Shown here: positions 17,176 through 25,708 of the stretch, in pieces | How positions within the stretch are numbered: position 1 is the first letter of the stretch | How the letters are laid out: each line of letters starts with the position of its first letter | Notes under the pieces: generated by a model | Databases searched by the model: none | Seen by the model: only the letters and a program-made list of their open reading frames with translations | Told to the model about the DNA's origin: nothing | Translations under genes and position numbers: made by a program | Source: JANMES01 sp038229715 | Lineage (GTDB): Bacteria > Planctomycetota > Phycisphaerae > Tepidisphaerales > Tepidisphaeraceae | Length of the DNA: 64,000 bases | Assembly: GCA_038229715.1 (NCBI GenBank) | Contig: JBBROD010000007.1 | Span: 14,629 to 78,628, forward strand | Direction: 5' to 3'

Positions 17176-17323
17176 CTATTATCGGCCTACGCGGGTGGAG
17201 ACTTGAAGGTTCGGCGGATTAGGGAAAGTCGTTATGCTTAAAGTTTTGTCGCGCCAAGCGGGCTCAAGTCGTGAGCGTGCTATGGCGATGACAAGATGAA
17301 CGGGCGGGACGATTGGGATGTGT

Positions 17324-18112
17324 ATGTCTGAACAAAATAAACAACCTGCCGCGATGGCGTCGAAAGTGTCGGCTGCCACCGCGTATTTCTGGGTCGTCAA
17401 GATACTGACCACCGGCATGGGCGAAGCGACGTCGGATTTTTTCCTTCACGCCAAGCACCGCGCAGTCGCCGAACTGGCAATCGGATCCGCGTTCGCGGCG
17501 GCGGTGGCGGTGCAAATCTGCTCGCGACGGTATCACGCCTTGCGGTACTGGACCGTGGTGGTGCTGGTGGCGATCTTCGGCACGATGGTGGCCGACGTGA
17601 TCGACTTCAAATTTCACCTGCCGCTGATGCGCTCGACCGCCTTGTTCGCCGGGCTGGTTGGCGCGGTGCTGCTGGCGTGGTGGATGACCGAAGGCACGCT
17701 GTCGATCCGCAGCATCGTCACCCGCCGGCGGGAATCGTTCTACTGGGCGACAGTGTTCCTCACGTTCGTGCTCGGCACGGCCGCCGGCGATTGGACTGCG
17801 GATACTCTCAAGCTCGGCTTCCTGGGATCGGGGCTCGTCTTCGGCGCGATGATTCTAGTGCCGCTGATCGCCCGCAAACGCTTCGGCCTCAATGAGGTGC
17901 TCTGCTTCTGGGTCGCCTATATCCTCACGCGCCCGCTGGGAGCGTCGTTCGCGGATTGGATGTCGGCCTCGCACTCCCGCAGCGGATTGGGGATCGGCGC
18001 GGCTAAGGTCAGCGCGATCTGGTCGGTGGCGATCGGCGTGATGATCTTCTGGATGGCGAGCCGACGGTCGCAAGACCTGCCGACATTGAAAACGCCCACT
18101 GCGTACCTTTAA
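17324..18112 (+). CDS. COG4705-like multi-pass membrane protein
   Basis: About 262 residues with eight hydrophobic segments arranged as two similar halves. Both halves have a TGMGEATSDFF or TAAGDWTAD-like polar motif at a helix start and end with a G-x-x-x-A-D-W/V-I motif (FGTMVADVIDF; LGASFADWM). These are marks of the COG4705 membrane-anchored family, whose function is unknown. ATG 17324 follows a G-rich stretch; ATG 17318 is two codons upstream. It is divergent from the PLD gene. Confidence 0.75.
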   Translation: MSEQNKQPAAMASKVSAATAYFWVVKILTTGMGEATSDFFLHAKHRAVAELAIGSAFAAAVAVQICSRRYHALRYWTVVVLVAIFGTMVADVIDFKFHLPLMRSTALFAGLVGAVLLAWWMTEGTLSIRSIVTRRRESFYWATVFLTFVLGTAAGDWTADTLKLGFLGSGLVFGAMILVPLIARKRFGLNEVLCFWVAYILTRPLGASFADWMSASHSRSGLGIGAAKVSAIWSVAIGVMIFWMASRRSQDLPTLKTPTAYL

Positions 18113-18135
18113 TCAAGTGATTTCACATTGGAACG

Positions 18136-18224
18136 GCGTCATCCTGCGCGGTACTCCGCGAAGGATCTCGAACGTCGAACGCCGCTCGGAATCCGAGATC
18201 CTTCGGAGTACCTCAGGATGACAA
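18136..18224. repeat. GTCATCCTG...AGGATCTCG palindromic element, copy 1
   Basis: GTCATCCTGCGCGGTACTCC and its near-inverse ending GGAGTACCTCAGGATGAC flank a short core. A second copy with the same ends and the same AGATCCTTCGGAGTACC arm is at 33706-33788. Confidence 0.85.
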
Positions 18225-18261
18225 TTGTTGTAGTTACTGCTATATTTTGAATATAGACGAT

Positions 18262-18717
18262 TTACAGATCCTGCTGCATCACGTCGTAGTGCGTCATCGA
18301 CATTCCAAGCTTCTGATACGTGGCTTTTCCTGATGCGTTGTCGTGCTCAACGTACAGCCGAATCGCCACCACGCCGGCCTTGCGGGCGATGGCTTCCACG
18401 TGACGGTATAGCGACTTGAACACACCCTTGCGGCGATGATCGGGATCGACATAAACGCTCTGAATCCACCAGATATCGCCGTTGCGCCAGTCCGACCACT
18501 CGTGAGTGATCATCAGGCAACCGACGGTGGAACCGCCCAGGTCGGCGACAATGTATTGCCCCTTGGCCGCATCAGAGAACACGGAGTTGACGCCTTGCTG
18601 CACCGTGTCGGTATCCAAGCGGAGCTTCTCGGTCTCCCACGCCATCGCGATGTTGAATGCAGCGATGCAAGCAACATCCGACGGATTGGCAGGGCGGATG
18701 GAGATGGGAGTGCTCAT
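18262..18717 (-). CDS. GNAT-family N-acetyltransferase
   Basis: Cytoplasmic acetyltransferase of 151 residues. IRPANPSDVACIAAFN opens the fold. The acetyl-CoA-binding motif is QSVYVDPDHRRKGVFKSLYR (R-R-K-G-V), followed by VVAIRLYVEHDNASGKATYQ and a C-terminal YQKLGM, the usual motif B. The acceptor is unknown. It stands alone between two palindromic repeats. Confidence 0.9.
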   Translation of the reverse strand: MSTPISIRPANPSDVACIAAFNIAMAWETEKLRLDTDTVQQGVNSVFSDAAKGQYIVADLGGSTVGCLMITHEWSDWRNGDIWWIQSVYVDPDHRRKGVFKSLYRHVEAIARKAGVVAIRLYVEHDNASGKATYQKLGMSMTHYDVMQQDL

Positions 18718-18753
18718 GCTATTGGAATCCCGCTACGTTCTAATACGAAATTG

Positions 18754-18850
18754 AACGCCAAGTTGCCAAGAACGCCAGGAAAGACGCCGAGTCCTCAATC
18801 TGTTTGATCTCTTCTGAACCTTGGCGCTCTTGGCATCTTGGCGTTTGTTC
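18754..18850. repeat. Palindromic repeat with AACGCCAAGTTGCCAAG arms
   Basis: GAACGCCAAGTTGCCAAGAA on the left and TTGGCATCTTGGCGTTTGTT on the right enclose a short core. It separates the acetyltransferase gene from ruvB. Confidence 0.7.
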
Positions 18851-18854
18851 AAAA

Positions 18855-19892
18855 CTATTCATCAAACAATGCCTGCCCTGAATCCTCCGGCGGTTGCCAC
18901 TTGAGCTTCAGGTGATCGTAGGCGGGCTTGGTGACGCGTCGGCCCTGGCGGGTGCGCGTGATCAGGGCGGATTGCAGGAGGTACGGCTCGATCACGTCTT
19001 CCAGCGTGTCGCGCTCCTCGCCCATGGTGGCGGCGACGGCTTCGATACCCACCGGGCCGCCGTTGTAGATTTCGATGATCGTTCGTAGAAACACGCGGTC
19101 CTGCTCGTCCAAGCCTTTGTCGTCGATGCCTTCGAGTTCGAGCGATTTCTTTACCGTCGGTAGCGACAGCTTGCCGTTGCTTTCGACGGCGGCGAAGTCG
19201 CGCACGCGGCGGAGCAGCCGATTGGCGACGCGCGGCGTGCCCCGGCTGCGCTTGGCGAGCTCCGTCAGCGCGGCGTCTTCTGATTGGAGCTTCAGGAGCA
19301 CCGTGTTGGCTTTCAAAATCGTGTGTAGCGACTGCGGTGAATAAAATTCGATGTGCTCGGCGATGCCGAACCGCCCGCGCATCGGGCCGGTAAGCAGGCC
19401 AAGGCGGGTGGTCGCACCGATCAGCGTGAACGGTTTGACCGGGATCGTGATCGTCCGCGCGTGCATGCCGGAATCCACGGTGAAATCGATCTTGAAATCC
19501 TCCATCGCGCTGTAAAGGCATTCCTCCACCACCACCGGCAGGCGGTGGATTTCGTCGATGAACAGCACATCGCCTTTCTCCAGCCGATTGAGAATGCCGT
19601 TGAGGTCGGCCCCCTTCGTCAGCGCCGGCCCGGTGGTAACGTGGACGCGAGCGCCGACTTCGTTGGCGATCACATGCGCCAGCGTGGTTTTGCCTAACCC
19701 CGGCGGGCCGTGCAGAAGGATGTGCTCGACCGGCTCGCCGCGCCCGACGGCGGCGCTGACGGCGATCTTCAGCTTGCGAATCAGCGATTCCTGCCCGATG
19801 TATTGATCGAATTTCTGCGGGCGCAGCGCGAAATTAACCGGGGTTTCTTCCTCGGGCGTGGACTCTGCGGAGATGATTCGTTCTCTGGCCAT
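18855..19892 (-). CDS. ruvB: Holliday junction branch-migration helicase RuvB
   Basis: AAA+ motor of 345 residues that drives branch migration with RuvA. Walker A is HGPPGLGKTTLAHVIA and Walker B LFIDEIHRLP; sensor 1 lies in LIGATTRLGLLTGPMRGRFG. The C-terminal winged helix ends VTKPAYDHLKL. The longer open frame upstream (to 19937) reads through the palindromic repeat, so I take ATG 19892 (MARERIISAES). Last gene of ruvC-ruvA-ruvB. Confidence 0.97.
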   Translation of the reverse strand: MARERIISAESTPEEETPVNFALRPQKFDQYIGQESLIRKLKIAVSAAVGRGEPVEHILLHGPPGLGKTTLAHVIANEVGARVHVTTGPALTKGADLNGILNRLEKGDVLFIDEIHRLPVVVEECLYSAMEDFKIDFTVDSGMHARTITIPVKPFTLIGATTRLGLLTGPMRGRFGIAEHIEFYSPQSLHTILKANTVLLKLQSEDAALTELAKRSRGTPRVANRLLRRVRDFAAVESNGKLSLPTVKKSLELEGIDDKGLDEQDRVFLRTIIEIYNGGPVGIEAVAATMGEERDTLEDVIEPYLLQSALITRTRQGRRVTKPAYDHLKLKWQPPEDSGQALFDE

Positions 19893-19901
19893 TTCGATGA
19901 A

Positions 19902-19977
19902 AGTTAACCGCGAAGACGCGAAGACGCGAAGAATCAACTCAAATTCTACTTCGTGCCTTCGCGTCTTCGCGGTTAAC
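19902..19977. repeat. Palindromic repeat of the CGCGAAGACGCGAAG family, copy 2
   Basis: AGTTAACCGCGAAGACGCGA and TCGCGTCTTCGCGGTTAACT are almost perfect inverses. The element lies between ruvA and ruvB and its right end reaches the last codons of ruvA. It is related to 11268-11380. Confidence 0.85.
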
Positions 19978-20605
19978 TACGCATTGCATGCTGCCGAAGC
20001 ATCTCGGGCACTAGTTCGTCGGCGGTCTTTAATTTCGGGTTCGTCTCTTTTACACGCAATAGCAGCCGCTCCGCGTCGGGACGGCGGAGTCCCATCTGCG
20101 GGCTGGCCAGCACGGCGATGGCGGCTTCATCCTCGGCGGAGTATTTGGCGGTCGCCGTTGATTTGGTCGTCGCAATGCCAGCCGACATGAACGACTGCAT
20201 CTTGCCCGCCAGTTCCGCGACGATCAGCTCAGCCGTCCGTTTGCCGATGCCTTTGAGCTGCGTCAGCGGACGCGTGTCCTTGGTTTCGATCGCATGGGCG
20301 ATCTGCGCGATCGGCACGGTCAGCGCCCGCAGCGCCGTCTTCGGGCCGATGCCTTTGACGGTGATGAATCGCTCGAAAAAGCGTTTGTCGTCGGGGCGGA
20401 GGAAACCGATCAGTTGCGGCTCGAAGTTATTGCCGTCGCCTTGCAGGTAGAGGATGGTGTTCAGCGTCACTTCCTCGTCGAGCATCGCCTGCAGTTCCAG
20501 CACATCGACGGCAGGCACGAGCAGTTCGAACAACATCGCGCCGGCCTGCAGGTGGGCGCGCTCGTCGTCGACTCGCTTGAGTTGGCCGGTGATGGCGGAG
20601 ATCAT
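19973..20605 (-). CDS. ruvA: Holliday junction complex subunit RuvA
   Basis: 210 residues. The N-terminal OB fold (MISAITGQLKRVDDERAHLQ) precedes helix-hairpin-helix repeats: FITVKGIGPKTALRAL and LTQLKGIGKRTAELIVAEL. A linker and a C-terminal RuvB-contacting domain follow (LASPQMGLRRPDAERLLLRV). It binds four-way junctions and loads RuvB. It follows ruvC by 48 bases. Confidence 0.96.
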   Translation of the reverse strand: MISAITGQLKRVDDERAHLQAGAMLFELLVPAVDVLELQAMLDEEVTLNTILYLQGDGNNFEPQLIGFLRPDDKRFFERFITVKGIGPKTALRALTVPIAQIAHAIETKDTRPLTQLKGIGKRTAELIVAELAGKMQSFMSAGIATTKSTATAKYSAEDEAAIAVLASPQMGLRRPDAERLLLRVKETNPKLKTADELVPEMLRQHAMRS

Positions 20606-20653
20606 TCGATGCGTACATTAACCGAACGACGGCGGCCGCGTAAGGGTCGATCG

Positions 20654-21133
20654 TTACGCGCTCGAGAGCGACCGCCCGCAGCAGAGGGCGATCGCGAGCG
20701 CGTCGGCCACGTCCGGCGGTTCGGGCGGCTTGTCGAGCTTCCAAGTCGCCATGATCGCCCGCTGCATTTGGCCCTTGTCTGCATGGCCGTGGCCGGTGAG
20801 GGATTGCTTCACGCGGTTGGCGGCAAATTCGTGGATCGCCACCTTGTGACGCTGCGCGACCAGCAGGATCACCCCGCGGGCGTGGCCCATCAGGATCGCG
20901 GTGCGCGGGTGCGCGTAGTGCGAATAAAGCTGCTCCACCCCAACGGCGGCGGGTTTGTGCTCTTTGAAAATATCGTCGAGCTCGATCTCGAGTTCGACCA
21001 GCCGTTCGGGGATCGGCTTCTTCGGGTTCAGCCGGATCACGCCGGCGTCGAGGAGCTTGGGTTTGACGGGATGAAATTCGATCACGCCGTAACCGGTAAG
21101 CTGCAGGCCGGGATCGATGCCGAGAATTCGCAT
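20654..21133 (-). CDS. ruvC: Holliday junction resolvase RuvC
   Basis: Endonuclease of 159 residues that resolves Holliday junctions. MRILGIDPGLQLTGYGVIEF holds the first catalytic Asp. VGVEQLYSHYAH has the catalytic Glu, and the C-terminal acidic pair is in PPEPPDVADALAIALC. The open frame extends upstream to 21256 through a repeat, but MRILGIDPG is the obvious start. It is the first gene of ruvCAB. Confidence 0.96.
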   Translation of the reverse strand: MRILGIDPGLQLTGYGVIEFHPVKPKLLDAGVIRLNPKKPIPERLVELEIELDDIFKEHKPAAVGVEQLYSHYAHPRTAILMGHARGVILLVAQRHKVAIHEFAANRVKQSLTGHGHADKGQMQRAIMATWKLDKPPEPPDVADALAIALCCGRSLSSA

Positions 21134-21157
21134 TGGATTAAACCGCGAAGTGGGATC

Positions 21158-21217
21158 GGTGTAGGGCAGGCTATTGCCTGCCGTTCGGTTTCGGCAGGCA
21201 ATAGCCTGCCCTACAAG
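21158..21217. repeat. Palindromic repeat with GGGCAGGCTATTGCCTGCC arms
   Basis: TGTAGGGCAGGCTATTGCCT pairs perfectly with AGGCAATAGCCTGCCCTACA across a short TTCGGTTT loop. It lies in the ruvC leader. Confidence 0.9.
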
Positions 21218-21246
21218 ATTAATACATCTCACCAGACAAATGCGTA

Positions 21247-21453
21247 TCAAAGGCACATCGCCGATCCAGTTACCACGATCGCCAAGGTAATCCAGTACTC
21301 ACACAAGCGCGGCGGCGCGTAGGGAATGTGGACGGAACCAAAGAGCATCCTCATCGCGACAAAGAGGAGAAACGTGCCGGTAAGCAACGCAAGCGGCAAC
21401 ATGAGGCACGAGCTGTCGGCTTCGGCGAGTAGGATGATCACCCCTTCCGCCAA
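21247..21453 (-). CDS. Possible small membrane protein, unrecognised
   Basis: 68 codons with two hydrophobic segments (CLMLPLALLTGTFLLFVAMR; YWITLAIVVTGSA), which suggests a small inner-membrane protein. The start overlaps the cysS stop by 16 bases, as in a translationally coupled pair. No family is recognised and the ORF could be chance; the hydrophobic pattern is the main support. Confidence 0.4.
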   Translation of the reverse strand: MAEGVIILLAEADSSCLMLPLALLTGTFLLFVAMRMLFGSVHIPYAPPRLCEYWITLAIVVTGSAMCL

Positions 21454-22952
21454 CCCGTGCCGTCCGGCCGATCTTCCAGTGTGACACCGATTTTGGTCAG
21501 GCCGTCGCGGATGGCGTCGGCTAATGCGAAATTTTTGTTCGCTCTCGCGTCTTTGCGGAGTTGGATGACCAGCGTCATCACCTGATCGAGCAGGCCGGCT
21601 TCCTTGCCGCCCGCACTGGCCGGGGCCGGGGCCATGCGGAACAGGCCGATCACGCTGCCGATGTTGCGCAGCGTGCTGGTGGCGGCCAGTACGTGGCCGA
21701 TCAGCTCGTTGGCCTTGCTGCGCTCGATCTCGTGCTTTTCGATGTGCGAATTGATCTCGCCGGCCAGCTCGTGCAGCACGGCGATCGCGCCGGCGGTGTT
21801 GAAGTCGTCGTCCATCATCTCCAGAAATTTAGTCTTGAGCCCCAGCACGATGCGGGCGAAGTCAGCGTGGTTCGATTCGAAGATCGCGCTGGCGGCCAGA
21901 TCCATATCCGGGCCGAGCTCGTTCATTTTCTTGCCCGTCATCCGTTCGACGCGCTCGAACAGCCGCTGGAAAACCGCTAATCCCTTGCTGCTGCTGGAGA
22001 CGACCTCGTCAGAAAAATCGATTGGCCGGCGATAGTGCGTGCTGAGCAGCAGGTATCGCACCAACTCCGCGCCGTGATCATTGACCAGCGCCACGGGGTC
22101 GATGACGTTGCCGAGCGATTTGGAGATTTTCTCCATCTTCAGATCGCCGCCGGCGACTTTGGTCGCCACGCGGGTTAAACCGTTGTGCAGCCAGAATCGG
22201 GCGAACGGCTTGCCGGTGCAGCATTCGGATTGGGCCAGTTCGTTCTCGTGATGGGGGAACATCAAGTCCATTCCGCCGCCGTGGATGTCGAAGGTATCGC
22301 CGAGGTATTTCTGGCTCATGGCCGAGCACTCGATGTGCCATCCCGGCCGGCCGGGGCCCCAGGGGGATTCCCACGCGGGCTCGCCGGGCTTGGCACCTTT
22401 CCAGAGAGCGAAATCAGCCGGGTTGCGTTTGCCGTTACCGGCCAGCTCGCGCGTGCCGGCTTCCTGCTCTTCAACCTTGCGATTGGAGAGCTTGCCGTAC
22501 TCCGCATCCTTACTGACTTCAAACCACACGCTGCCCTCAGCGGCGTAGGCGAAGCCGCGGTCGATCAGCAGCTGCGTCATGGCGAGGATCTCGGGCATGT
22601 GCTCGGAGGCTTTGGGGAATTTATCGATCGAATCGACGCCCAGCATTGCCAGGCAGTCGTGATACTGTTTGGTCGCGTCGGCGGCGACGGATTGCCAATC
22701 CTGCTTGAGCTCAACGGCGCGGTCGATGATCTTGTCGTCCACATCGGTGATGTTCACCACCCACGTCACCTCAAAACCCTTGTATTGCAGATACCGCTTG
22801 ATCGCATCAAAAATCACCGGCCCGACCATGTGCCCGATGTGCGGCGGCTTATAAACCGTCGGCCCGCACACGTACATGCTCACTTTGCCGGGCTTCACCG
22901 GAGTGAAGAGTTCTTTTTGTTTCGAGAGGGTGTTGTAGATACGAAGTGACAT
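21438..22952 (-). CDS. cysS: Cysteinyl-tRNA synthetase
   Basis: Class I aminoacyl-tRNA synthetase of 504 residues that charges tRNA-Cys. MYVCGPTVYKPPHIGHMVGP has the zinc-binding Cys and the HIGH signature; WHIECSAMSQKYLG gives a further zinc ligand; KISKSLGN is the KMSKS loop. The C-terminal helical domain is normal in length. The longer central stretch ESPWGPGRPGWHIECSAM is usual for the family. Confidence 0.97.
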   Translation of the reverse strand: MSLRIYNTLSKQKELFTPVKPGKVSMYVCGPTVYKPPHIGHMVGPVIFDAIKRYLQYKGFEVTWVVNITDVDDKIIDRAVELKQDWQSVAADATKQYHDCLAMLGVDSIDKFPKASEHMPEILAMTQLLIDRGFAYAAEGSVWFEVSKDAEYGKLSNRKVEEQEAGTRELAGNGKRNPADFALWKGAKPGEPAWESPWGPGRPGWHIECSAMSQKYLGDTFDIHGGGMDLMFPHHENELAQSECCTGKPFARFWLHNGLTRVATKVAGGDLKMEKISKSLGNVIDPVALVNDHGAELVRYLLLSTHYRRPIDFSDEVVSSSSKGLAVFQRLFERVERMTGKKMNELGPDMDLAASAIFESNHADFARIVLGLKTKFLEMMDDDFNTAGAIAVLHELAGEINSHIEKHEIERSKANELIGHVLAATSTLRNIGSVIGLFRMAPAPASAGGKEAGLLDQVMTLVIQLRKDARANKNFALADAIRDGLTKIGVTLEDRPDGTGWRKG

Positions 22953-23021
22953 GCAAAAATCTCAATCCGCGTTAACGGGAAAAAGCGATACACCTCACGC
23001 CGATGCAGGCAGCGGACACAT

Positions 23022-23240
23022 TCAACCGTCGTTCCGTCGATAATAAAGACCGATGCGATATTCACCCACACGATTGCGATAGTGGCGGGCTGAACCCTTG
23101 AGCCGCTTAAGATTTCGTACGTCCGTCAATGAAGCGGCTGCTTCGAGATGATCGGTCGCCTTATCGACGGCAGTTTGGATAGCACGGTTCTTTAACTTTA
23201 CGACGTCACGCAGAAACGAATTGCGATAAACGACGTTCAC
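23022..23240 (-). CDS. RelE/ParE-type toxin, C-terminus frameshifted
   Basis: 72-codon ORF that starts like a RelE/ParE RNase or gyrase poison: FLRDVVKLKNRAIQTAVDKA, then LKRLKGSARHYRNRVGEYRI and GLYYRRNDG-stop. Skipping one base near 23044 lets the frame continue as IDGTTVECVRCLHRREVYRF, a good match to the family's last strand and its catalytic Arg/Tyr tail. So the toxin looks broken by a one-base insertion (or the read has an error). It overlaps its antitoxin by four bases. Confidence 0.75.
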   Translation of the reverse strand: MNVVYRNSFLRDVVKLKNRAIQTAVDKATDHLEAAASLTDVRNLKRLKGSARHYRNRVGEYRIGLYYRRNDG

Positions 23241-23431
23241 CGCCGGCCTCGAAGCGATCGCTTGACGGCGGCACGAGTCACCGTTTTGGACTTACGCCCC
23301 TCGTTGATGGCTTGTACCAGCGCCTGATCTTCCAGCCCTTTGGCGATTTTTCCTTCCAGCTCCAGGCGATGTGCCTGAAGTGTTTCATTGATCGCTTCCT
23401 TGACGACCCGTTTCAATATGGTTGCGGTCAT
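23237..23431 (-). CDS. Type II antitoxin partner of the RelE/ParE-like toxin
   Basis: 64 residues, mostly helical and charged: TATILKRVVKEAINETLQAH, RLELEGKIAKGLEDQALVQA, then a basic tail TRAAVKRSLRGRR. Its stop overlaps the toxin start, the usual layout of antitoxin-toxin operons. The open frame extends upstream into ispF, but ATG 23431 is the sensible start. The antitoxin class was not identified. Confidence 0.6.
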   Translation of the reverse strand: MTATILKRVVKEAINETLQAHRLELEGKIAKGLEDQALVQAINEGRKSKTVTRAAVKRSLRGRR

Positions 23432-23454
23432 AAGATTTAATTCTATACGCCAGT

Positions 23455-23928
23455 TCAGGCTTTCGCCAACAACACAACCGCATGGGCCGCGATCGCTTCG
23501 CCACGTCCGATAGCGTCGCATCCTTCGTTCGTGCCGGCCTTGATGTTGACCGGGGCGCGGACGGCGGCGCTCAGCGCGTCGCGGATGGCGGGCTTGAACG
23601 CGGCGAGTTTGGGTTTCTCCAGCAAAACGGTGATATCGGCGTTGCCGACCTTCCAACCCTGATCGGCCGCCAGCGACAGGGCGTGCGACAGGAATTGCAT
23701 GCTGGTGGCGTTCTTCCATCGCGAGTCGGAGTCGGGGAAATGCTGGCCGATATCGCCGAGGCCCAGAGCGCCCAAAATCGCGTCGACCAGTGCGTGGATG
23801 ATCACGTCGCCGTCACTGTGGGCGATGGGGCTGAGCCCGTCGGCCACCTTGATCCCGCCGAGCGTTAGCACACCGTGCTGCTGGAGGCGGTGGAGGTCGT
23901 AGCCGTGGCCGATGAGGAAGTCGGTCAT
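23455..23928 (-). CDS. ispF: 2-C-methyl-D-erythritol 2,4-cyclodiphosphate synthase
   Basis: 157-residue enzyme of the MEP isoprenoid pathway; it cyclises CDP-ME-2P and releases CMP. The zinc ligands are in IGHGYDLHRL (DxH), and HSDGDVIIHALVDAILGALG has the family signature. GDIGQHFPDSD and the C-terminal NIKAGTNEGCDAIGRGEAIA are intact. No ispD is beside it. Confidence 0.97.
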   Translation of the reverse strand: MTDFLIGHGYDLHRLQQHGVLTLGGIKVADGLSPIAHSDGDVIIHALVDAILGALGLGDIGQHFPDSDSRWKNATSMQFLSHALSLAADQGWKVGNADITVLLEKPKLAAFKPAIRDALSAAVRAPVNIKAGTNEGCDAIGRGEAIAAHAVVLLAKA

Positions 23929-23933
23929 AAATT

Positions 23934-24256
23934 AAAACCCGAATGACGAAGGACCAAACCCGAGTGACGAATGGGCAAACCCGAATGACGAAACCCGAAA
24001 TCCGAACGAATGACGAATGACGAAATCCGAATGACGAAGGACCAAATCCGAGTGACGAATGGGCAAATCCGAATGACGAAACCCGAAATCCGAATGAATG
24101 ACGAATGACGAAATCCGAATGACGAAGGAGGCCTTTTTTCGTCATTCGTCATTCGGATTTCGTCATTCATTCGGATTTCGGGTTTCGTCATTCGGGTTTG
24201 ATCCTTCGGGTTTGATCCTTCGGTTTTCGTCATTCGGGTTTAGTCCTTCGGCCTTC
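23934..24256. repeat. Array of CGAATGACGAAATCCGAATG words with inverted half
   Basis: About 320 bases made almost entirely of variants of CCGAATGACGAA, ATCCGAATGACG and ACGAAGGACCAAA. The first ~190 bases run in one orientation and the rest in the other, meeting near 24130 to form a long hairpin. There are no constant-length spacers, so it is not CRISPR. A short relative lies at 28938-29022. Confidence 0.85.
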
Positions 24257-24262
24257 AGGCTT

Positions 24263-25627
24263 TCAGTTCAAATCGTACTCTTTGATCTTCCGATACAGCG
24301 TCCGCTCGCCGATGCCCAGGATTTTCGCCGCTTGTTCGCGGTTGCCGTGAACCAGCTTCAGCGTGTTGCGGATCAGTTCTTTCTCCGCCTGCGTGATGCT
24401 GATGCCCACGAGGTTGTTCATCCCGCCGGCGGTGTCGGTGATCTTCGGGCGGATTTCGGCCGGGAGGTTTTCAGCGGTCAGGATGTTGCCCGTGCACATC
24501 ACCACCATGTTTTCGATCGCGTTGCGCAACTGCCGCACGTTGCCCGGCCAGTTGTAGCCCATCAGCATCTGCTGGGCTTCGGGGGCGATGGCGTCGATCG
24601 GCTTGCTGTACTTGTCGGCCGATTGCTGCATGAAGAAATGCACCAGCAGTGGGATATCCTCGCGACGTTCGCGCAGCGGGGCAATCGTGATCGTCGAGCC
24701 TTTAATGCGGAAAAACAAATCCTCGCGGAACGTGCGATCGGCCACCATTTCTTCCAGCTTGCGGTTGGTGGCGCTGATGATGCGGACATCCACCTGAAGC
24801 GGCTCGTTACTGCCGAGGCGGACGACTTCGCCGTTCTCCAGCACGCGCAGCAGCTTGGCCTGCATGGCGGCGGGCATGTCGCCGATCTCGTCGAGGAAGA
24901 GTGTGCCCTTGTCGGCGTGCTCGAAGCGGCCTTCACGGTCGGACTGCGCGCCGGTGAACGCGCCTTTCACATGGCCGAACAGTTCGTCTTCCAAAATCGA
25001 CTCGCTTAATCCGGCGCAATTCAGCGTCACCAGGCGGTTCTTGCGGCGTTTGCTGTTGTTGTGGATCGCCCTCGCGACCAGTTCCTTGCCCGTGCCGCTT
25101 TCGCCCATGATCAGAACGGGGATGTCGCTATTGGCCACCTGCCGGGCGGTTTGCACGACCTTTTGCATCACCTGGCTCGTGCCGACGATGCCTTCAAAAC
25201 CGGCGGAGTCGATGATCTGCGCTTGCAGCACTTCGTTCTGCTTAATCAGCGCCGCCCGCTCAGCCGCCCGGTTCACCTGCGCACGGAAGTAATCCAGGTC
25301 GAGCGGCTTTTCGATGTAGTCGTACGCGCCCTCGTTCAGTGCTTGCTTGCAGGTGGGGATATCCGCATGGGCCGTCACCAGCACCACCGGCGGGGCGGGG
25401 TTGAGCTCTTTGCTCAGCCGCAGCACTTCAAGCCCGTCGCGCCGGCCGTCCATCATCAGGTCGGTGACGATGACGTCGAACTTCTTCTTTTCCAGCTTGG
25501 CTTTTGCTTCGTTGAGGTTGTACGCCAGTTCCGTCTTATGGCCGAGACGCGAAAGCGCCTCGCTCATCACATCGGTGTGCTCGCGTTCGTCGTCAACGAT
25601 CAGGATATTGGATTTGATGTCAGCCAT
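24263..25627 (-). CDS. NtrC-family sigma-54 response regulator
   Basis: 454 residues in three domains. A receiver (about 5-120) has DDERE and phospho-acceptor VIVTDLMMDG. A sigma-54 AAA+ domain has Walker A GESGTGKELVARAIH, the sigma-54-contacting loop GAFTGAQSDREG and FLDEIGDMP. A Fis-type HTH ends it (QAAKILGIGERTLYRKIKEY). I chose ATG 25627 because the open frame upstream reads through a repeat element. The histidine kinase at 25899 is its likely partner. Confidence 0.93.
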   Translation of the reverse strand: MADIKSNILIVDDEREHTDVMSEALSRLGHKTELAYNLNEAKAKLEKKKFDVIVTDLMMDGRRDGLEVLRLSKELNPAPPVVLVTAHADIPTCKQALNEGAYDYIEKPLDLDYFRAQVNRAAERAALIKQNEVLQAQIIDSAGFEGIVGTSQVMQKVVQTARQVANSDIPVLIMGESGTGKELVARAIHNNSKRRKNRLVTLNCAGLSESILEDELFGHVKGAFTGAQSDREGRFEHADKGTLFLDEIGDMPAAMQAKLLRVLENGEVVRLGSNEPLQVDVRIISATNRKLEEMVADRTFREDLFFRIKGSTITIAPLRERREDIPLLVHFFMQQSADKYSKPIDAIAPEAQQMLMGYNWPGNVRQLRNAIENMVVMCTGNILTAENLPAEIRPKITDTAGGMNNLVGISITQAEKELIRNTLKLVHGNREQAAKILGIGERTLYRKIKEYDLN

Positions 25628-25708
25628 GACTGTATGTAGGCAGTATGCAGCAGGCCGTATGCAGTGCAAGAGGGCGGGCTTTTCAGTCGTGGGCAGTTTG
25701 AAACATTC

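Noticed and set aside
20294..21322. 342-codon ORF on the plus strand
   Set aside because: Antisense of ruvA and ruvC, both with complete motifs on the other strand.
23432..23719. Longer antitoxin with N-terminal extension
   Set aside because: The extension is an out-of-frame reading of ispF with Arg-rich content. ATG 23431 gives a normal antitoxin.
23934..24256. CRISPR array
   Set aside because: The repeats are short, degenerate and adjacent, there are no unique spacers of even size, and no cas gene is near.
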